Part shown: one piece after another, positions 60,187 through 64,000 of the stretch
Numbering within the stretch: position 1 is the first letter of the stretch
Layout: every line of letters starts with the position of its first letter
Origin: Lachnospiraceae bacterium
GTDB lineage: Bacteria > Bacillota > Clostridia > Lachnospirales > Lachnospiraceae
DNA length: 64,000 bases
NCBI GenBank assembly: GCA_015057405.1
Contig: SVEK01000011.1
Span: 1 to 64,000 of the forward strand
Direction of reading: 5' to 3'
Position numbers and translations under genes: made by a program
The notes under the pieces: model-generated
Seen by the model: the letters and a program-made list of their open reading frames with translations, nothing else
The model's database searches: none
Told to the model about the DNA's origin: nothing

Positions 60187-62592
60187 TTATAAACAAATGA
60201 CACAAAAATCATCTACAGGAACACAATTACCATCTGTTATTTCATATAAAACCTGCTCACTATCATTCCAAAACATTTTTCTGCAGGTATATTCTCCCTG
60301 CTCATATTCATATCCGTCTCCGGAGTCTTCATATAATGTATATTCACAATCACAACCAGGATATACAATCCATTTTATATCATCATTACTGTTAACATGC
60401 TCCGCTTCATCACTCATTGGGATTATGCTGCCAGCCGGAACAAATGCAGGAATTGTATCTATATCAGCTTTTGTCTCAATCCATGTGCCACCTTCGTACT
60501 TTTGGTTAGTCCACAAATCTATCCACTGCCTTCCCTTTGGAAGATAGACCATCCTTGACTTGGCAGTTTCAGCTGAAATATCCTTTCCATTTTCATCGTA
60601 GTACATTGGTTCTGTAACAGGACAAACCATAATGGATTCCCCAAACATATACTGATCCTTAATATCATAGGTTGCCGAATCATATCCGTAATCAAAAGCC
60701 AGCATCTTAATCATCGATGCATCCTCTAACCATACGCGCCCAGCCTGAGAATAAATATATGGCATAAGCTTATATCTGAATCGGTTCATCTTTAACATAG
60801 CATTATAAAACGGACTGTTACCGTCCCCAAACTGCCACATTTCTCTTCGGCAATCGGTTCCATGGGCTCTGAATATCGGCAAAAATGCTCCCCATTGATA
60901 CCATCTTGTATACAGTTCAACATATCCCGGATTAGATAACGTATCCTCATAGTCACCTTTCCAATACCAGAAGTTACCATTTTTCACAAAGAATGCTCCT
61001 ATATCCACAGTCCAATACGGAATACCAGTTGCCACAAAATTAAGTCCGCATGCAATCTGTTTACGCAATGTATCCCAGCTTGCATCAGTATCTCCCGACC
61101 AAAAAATAGTTCCTAAGCGCTGAATTCCGGTATATGCACTTCTTGTAAGATTACAAACTCGCTTTTCTCTCTTTTTATCAGCTTTATTATTTTCATTTTT
61201 ATCATCATTAATATTAGAATAAGTACTTCTCTGACCCTCGTACATAGTAAGAGCATGATAGTATGCATAACTGTTGGTCATTTCCGTCGGAAGAATATTT
61301 TGAAGTTCCCTGCAGTATTCTGCATACATAGTTGCCGGCTCCATCCGTTCTTTGTGCATCCACTCCACGGTAAGCGGCTCGCTGGAATCACACCACCATG
61401 CATCTACTCCGTGGCAGAAAAGCCCTTCATTTGTCTGCTTCCAATAAAGGTCCCTTGCATCTTTTTCAAGGGCATTATATATTTCACTTCCCGGAAGCAA
61501 TGCTCCGGCCTTTTCCATTTCTTTGTAATTTTCGGTACATTTATTCATCACAGGCCATAACGATATCATAAAATGAACATCCATTTCATGAAGTCGGTCA
61601 ATCATATCCGAAGGACTTTCAAACCGTTCTTTGTCAAACGACTTCTGTCCCCACATTCCATCTTCCCATGAGCACCAGTCAAGCACAATACAATCAAGAC
61701 CAATTCCCCTGTCACGGTGCTCCTTCGCTACGCTGATTATCTCCTCTGCTGTCTCGTACCTTTCCTGAGACTGCATATAACCAAATGCCCATTTTGGAAG
61801 CATAGAAGCCTTACCGGTCAGCAGTCTGTAGCCTTTTACCACCTCATTAAGGTTTCCTCCACCGATAAAATAATAATCAAGCTCCTCATCCGCCTCGGTA
61901 TATATATAGGAACCGTACACAGTATCACTGAAAATAAGCGGACTGTAAGTATCCGTCAAAAGACCGTATCCCTTTGTGGACAACAGTAACGGAATTGCAA
62001 TCTTTCTATTTGCCTGATGGACATAAACAACATTATTTCTAAGGTTGAGAAGACCTTCTTCCTGCTGTCCCAATCCATATATCGCCTCATCATCCTGCCA
62101 CTCATAATATGTACGTGTATGATACAGCTTCTTGTACGGAATCTTTGCCGCGTCTCTCACAACTTCTTTAACCCCGTCAGGAGTATTGATTTTTTCAACA
62201 CTCATAGGAGAATTTACATCCACCATATATGCCTGAAACTCTTCAAGGGATTTACTCTCCCATTCTCTTTCCTTTAACAAAATATTACGATTCTCATCAT
62301 AAAATGTATACGATGCTAAATCCTTACGAACCACAAGACTGGTTTTAGAAGACGAAAAACATATTTCGTTTTCACTTTCAGACATACTCCAACCATCGTA
62401 ATACGAATTATTAATTACTCCGGGCTTTATATTTTCAGAAAATGATTCTTTGGTTGTATAGGTAATTCTCACAATATATTCATTAACAGGACATATTCTG
62501 TGTATTCCAATCTCGGAATACATTACAAAACCTTCGGCACTCTTTTTAACTTCGGTTATCTTTCTGCTCTTTTCGCTATTTGCAACTAACAT
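60187..62592 (-). CDS. Glycoside hydrolase family 31 protein (alpha-glucosidase/xylosidase type)
   Basis: GLDCIVLDWCSWEDGMWG, VDAWWCDSSEPL, FWSGDTDASWDTLRKQI, PIFRAHGTDCRREMWQFGD. Confidence 0.92.
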   Translation of the reverse strand: MLVANSEKSRKITEVKKSAEGFVMYSEIGIHRICPVNEYIVRITYTTKESFSENIKPGVINNSYYDGWSMSESENEICFSSSKTSLVVRKDLASYTFYDENRNILLKEREWESKSLEEFQAYMVDVNSPMSVEKINTPDGVKEVVRDAAKIPYKKLYHTRTYYEWQDDEAIYGLGQQEEGLLNLRNNVVYVHQANRKIAIPLLLSTKGYGLLTDTYSPLIFSDTVYGSYIYTEADEELDYYFIGGGNLNEVVKGYRLLTGKASMLPKWAFGYMQSQERYETAEEIISVAKEHRDRGIGLDCIVLDWCSWEDGMWGQKSFDKERFESPSDMIDRLHEMDVHFMISLWPVMNKCTENYKEMEKAGALLPGSEIYNALEKDARDLYWKQTNEGLFCHGVDAWWCDSSEPLTVEWMHKERMEPATMYAEYCRELQNILPTEMTNSYAYYHALTMYEGQRSTYSNINDDKNENNKADKKREKRVCNLTRSAYTGIQRLGTIFWSGDTDASWDTLRKQIACGLNFVATGIPYWTVDIGAFFVKNGNFWYWKGDYEDTLSNPGYVELYTRWYQWGAFLPIFRAHGTDCRREMWQFGDGNSPFYNAMLKMNRFRYKLMPYIYSQAGRVWLEDASMIKMLAFDYGYDSATYDIKDQYMFGESIMVCPVTEPMYYDENGKDISAETAKSRMVYLPKGRQWIDLWTNQKYEGGTWIETKADIDTIPAFVPAGSIIPMSDEAEHVNSNDDIKWIVYPGCDCEYTLYEDSGDGYEYEQGEYTCRKMFWNDSEQVLYEITDGNCVPVDDFCVICL

Positions 62593-62718
62593 ATTATTGC
62601 TCCTTCACATTATTGAATACAGTAAATTATTTTATGTAAAATATTTTAAGTAAATAATCCTCATTCATTATACTATATTATAGTTACCGCGACAACCAAT
62701 TTCTATATAGCTTTATCC

Positions 62719-62986
62719 GGAACAAAGAATGTCGCTTGCGACATTCTCCGCCTGGGTTGGGTTGCGTTAGCAACACTTTCCTCTCCGCCGCAGTGCGTTC
62801 CCGCGGAGCGCTTTCGCTTACTGGGACAATTTCAAAGAAATTTCCTAGTATGGAACAAAGAATGTCGCTTGCGACATTCTCCGCCTGGGTTGGGTTGCGT
62901 TAGCAACATTTTCCTCTCCGCCGCAGTACGTTCCCGCGGAGCGCTTTCGCTTACTAGGACAATTTCAAAGAAATTTCCTAGTAAGC
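62719..62986 (+). repeat. Multi-hairpin interspersed repeat, locus C (two 133-bp tandem copies)
   Basis: Copy 1 from 62719, copy 2 from 62852, nearly identical; same ordered hairpins as loci A and B. Confidence 0.92.
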
Positions 62987-62988
62987 GA

Positions 62989-63019
62989 AAAAAGGAGCCC
63001 GCAAGCGGACTCCTCTTTT
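62989..63019 (-). terminator. Intrinsic terminator of the acyl-ACP thioesterase gene
   Basis: Minus strand AGGAGTCCGC-TTG-CGGGCTCCT followed by TTTTTT. Confidence 0.75.
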
Positions 63020-63038
63020 CTCAAACACATATATCATT

Positions 63039-63764
63039 TTATCGAATAACAAACTCAACAATAGTTGCAATCTTGTCATCTTCATCCTCAAAAACAACCA
63101 AAACAATCTCTCCATCGACGCAAACTCTTGGTTTGAGTATATTTCCAAGAAAAATCTGTTTCTTATATTCTGCCCTAATTCTGCTAATAGTTTTCTTATC
63201 ACCGCAAACATCTGCAATGTATTCTCTTGCAATATATACATATTGGGCATTATTAACGTGATTGTTCGTATCAAGATAATGAGGTGTAATAACAATGTCA
63301 TCCATCTTATGATAATCCACATCGTCAGGCACTCTTATCTTCTTCCCTATATTGTCTATCTCAATATCGTCATCCAAAAATGCATCCACCATTGACTGAG
63401 GCACTTTTTCAGGTCTCATAGTCTCAGTATTAATAAGCGACCACACCGAATTAGCATTTGCGTACTCCTTCGAGCCATCCTTAGAAAGAATACAAAATGA
63501 CCTACACCCAACAAATCCCTTAAATCTGTACGGATAAGTATCTATTCTAATCTCTTCGCCTATCAGGGGCAATTCTTTTATGTTAATCTGCCATGCTCCA
63601 AGTACCCAGACAATATTATTATCACTCATATACTGAATACTGTATCCCAAATCTTCAGCGTGAAATATTGCTGTATCCTGCAGATAATCTAATAACGCAG
63701 TCTCTGTCAATCTGCCACCCATATCGGTTTCGCTATATCTTACTCTTGTAAAATAACTGTACAT
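63039..63764 (-). CDS. Acyl-ACP thioesterase family protein
   Basis: YFTRVRYSETDMGGRLTETALLDYLQDTAIFHAEDLG; second hotdog half ITPHYLDTNNHVNNAQYVYIARE. Confidence 0.88.
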   Translation of the reverse strand: MYSYFTRVRYSETDMGGRLTETALLDYLQDTAIFHAEDLGYSIQYMSDNNIVWVLGAWQINIKELPLIGEEIRIDTYPYRFKGFVGCRSFCILSKDGSKEYANANSVWSLINTETMRPEKVPQSMVDAFLDDDIEIDNIGKKIRVPDDVDYHKMDDIVITPHYLDTNNHVNNAQYVYIAREYIADVCGDKKTISRIRAEYKKQIFLGNILKPRVCVDGEIVLVVFEDEDDKIATIVEFVIR

Positions 63765-63807
63765 CCGCTATTACAACTTCCTTTCCGCATCCATAGTACT
63801 TTCTTAT

Positions 63808-64000
63808 TTATTCTGCACAAACCACTTTGTCGTTCTTTTTTGACCATCTCCCCGAAAGAAAATAAATTGCACCCGGCAATGCCGTACCATAGGTTGCCAG
63901 ACCATATCCCAGGAAAAATCCAAACAATCCAAAATCAAAAACGATTCCTAATATGTAACTAAATGCAATCCTGAACACAAACCCGTCAAGCACCGCAAAC
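63808..64000 (-). CDS. MATE-family transporter, C-terminal part (truncated by window edge)
   Basis: FRIAFSYILGIVFDFGLFGFFLGYGLATYGTALPGAIYFLSGRW resembles MATE C-terminal TMs; frame runs to the edge. Confidence 0.6.
   Translation of the reverse strand, partial: FAVLDGFVFRIAFSYILGIVFDFGLFGFFLGYGLATYGTALPGAIYFLSGRWSKKNDKVVCAE

Noticed and set aside
60187-62592. Polysaccharide utilisation locus
   Set aside because: GH31 and GH29 genes are about 14 kb apart with unrelated genes between and no sugar-transport genes adjacent.
62719-62986. CRISPR array
   Set aside because: Two 133-bp near-identical units without spacers and no cas genes; it is a tandem duplication of a hairpin element.

Overview
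AT-rich chromosomal window, probably from a Lachnospiraceae-type Firmicute (inferred from gene content, not proven). Most of it is housekeeping: rpoB-rpoC, spoVG, glycogen synthesis (glgD/glgC/glgB plus a phosphohexomutase), murC, a dnaD / dnaC-like / prs cluster, pckA, a yaaO-kinase-yaaR-holB-yaaT-yabB cluster, metF-mnmA, an AgrA/AgrC-like two-component pair, GH29 and GH31 glycosidases, thiT, ABC exporters, a Na/Pi symporter and an acyl-ACP thioesterase. I see no CRISPR array, prophage, transposase or complete rRNA/tRNA gene. The main unexplained structure is non-coding. (1) Convergent promoters lie in the rpoB regulatory region, with a candidate ~85-nt terminated small RNA opposite the rpoB leader; its terminator overlaps the rpoB -35. 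(2) A ~133-bp multi-hairpin repeat family occurs at three loci (one a tandem duplication), with pairing-preserving changes between copies. (3) An OmpR/PhoB-type response regulator is broken, with most of the receiver domain deleted. (4) A strong promoter with A-tracts and a hairpin-rich leader runs off the left edge and looks like a stable-RNA operon leader. (5) DnaA-box-like motifs cluster ahead of the dnaD/dnaC-like operon. (6) A GNAT-like membrane protein of unknown function is encoded next to thiT. All calls come from reading the sequence and ORF track; no database search was run.
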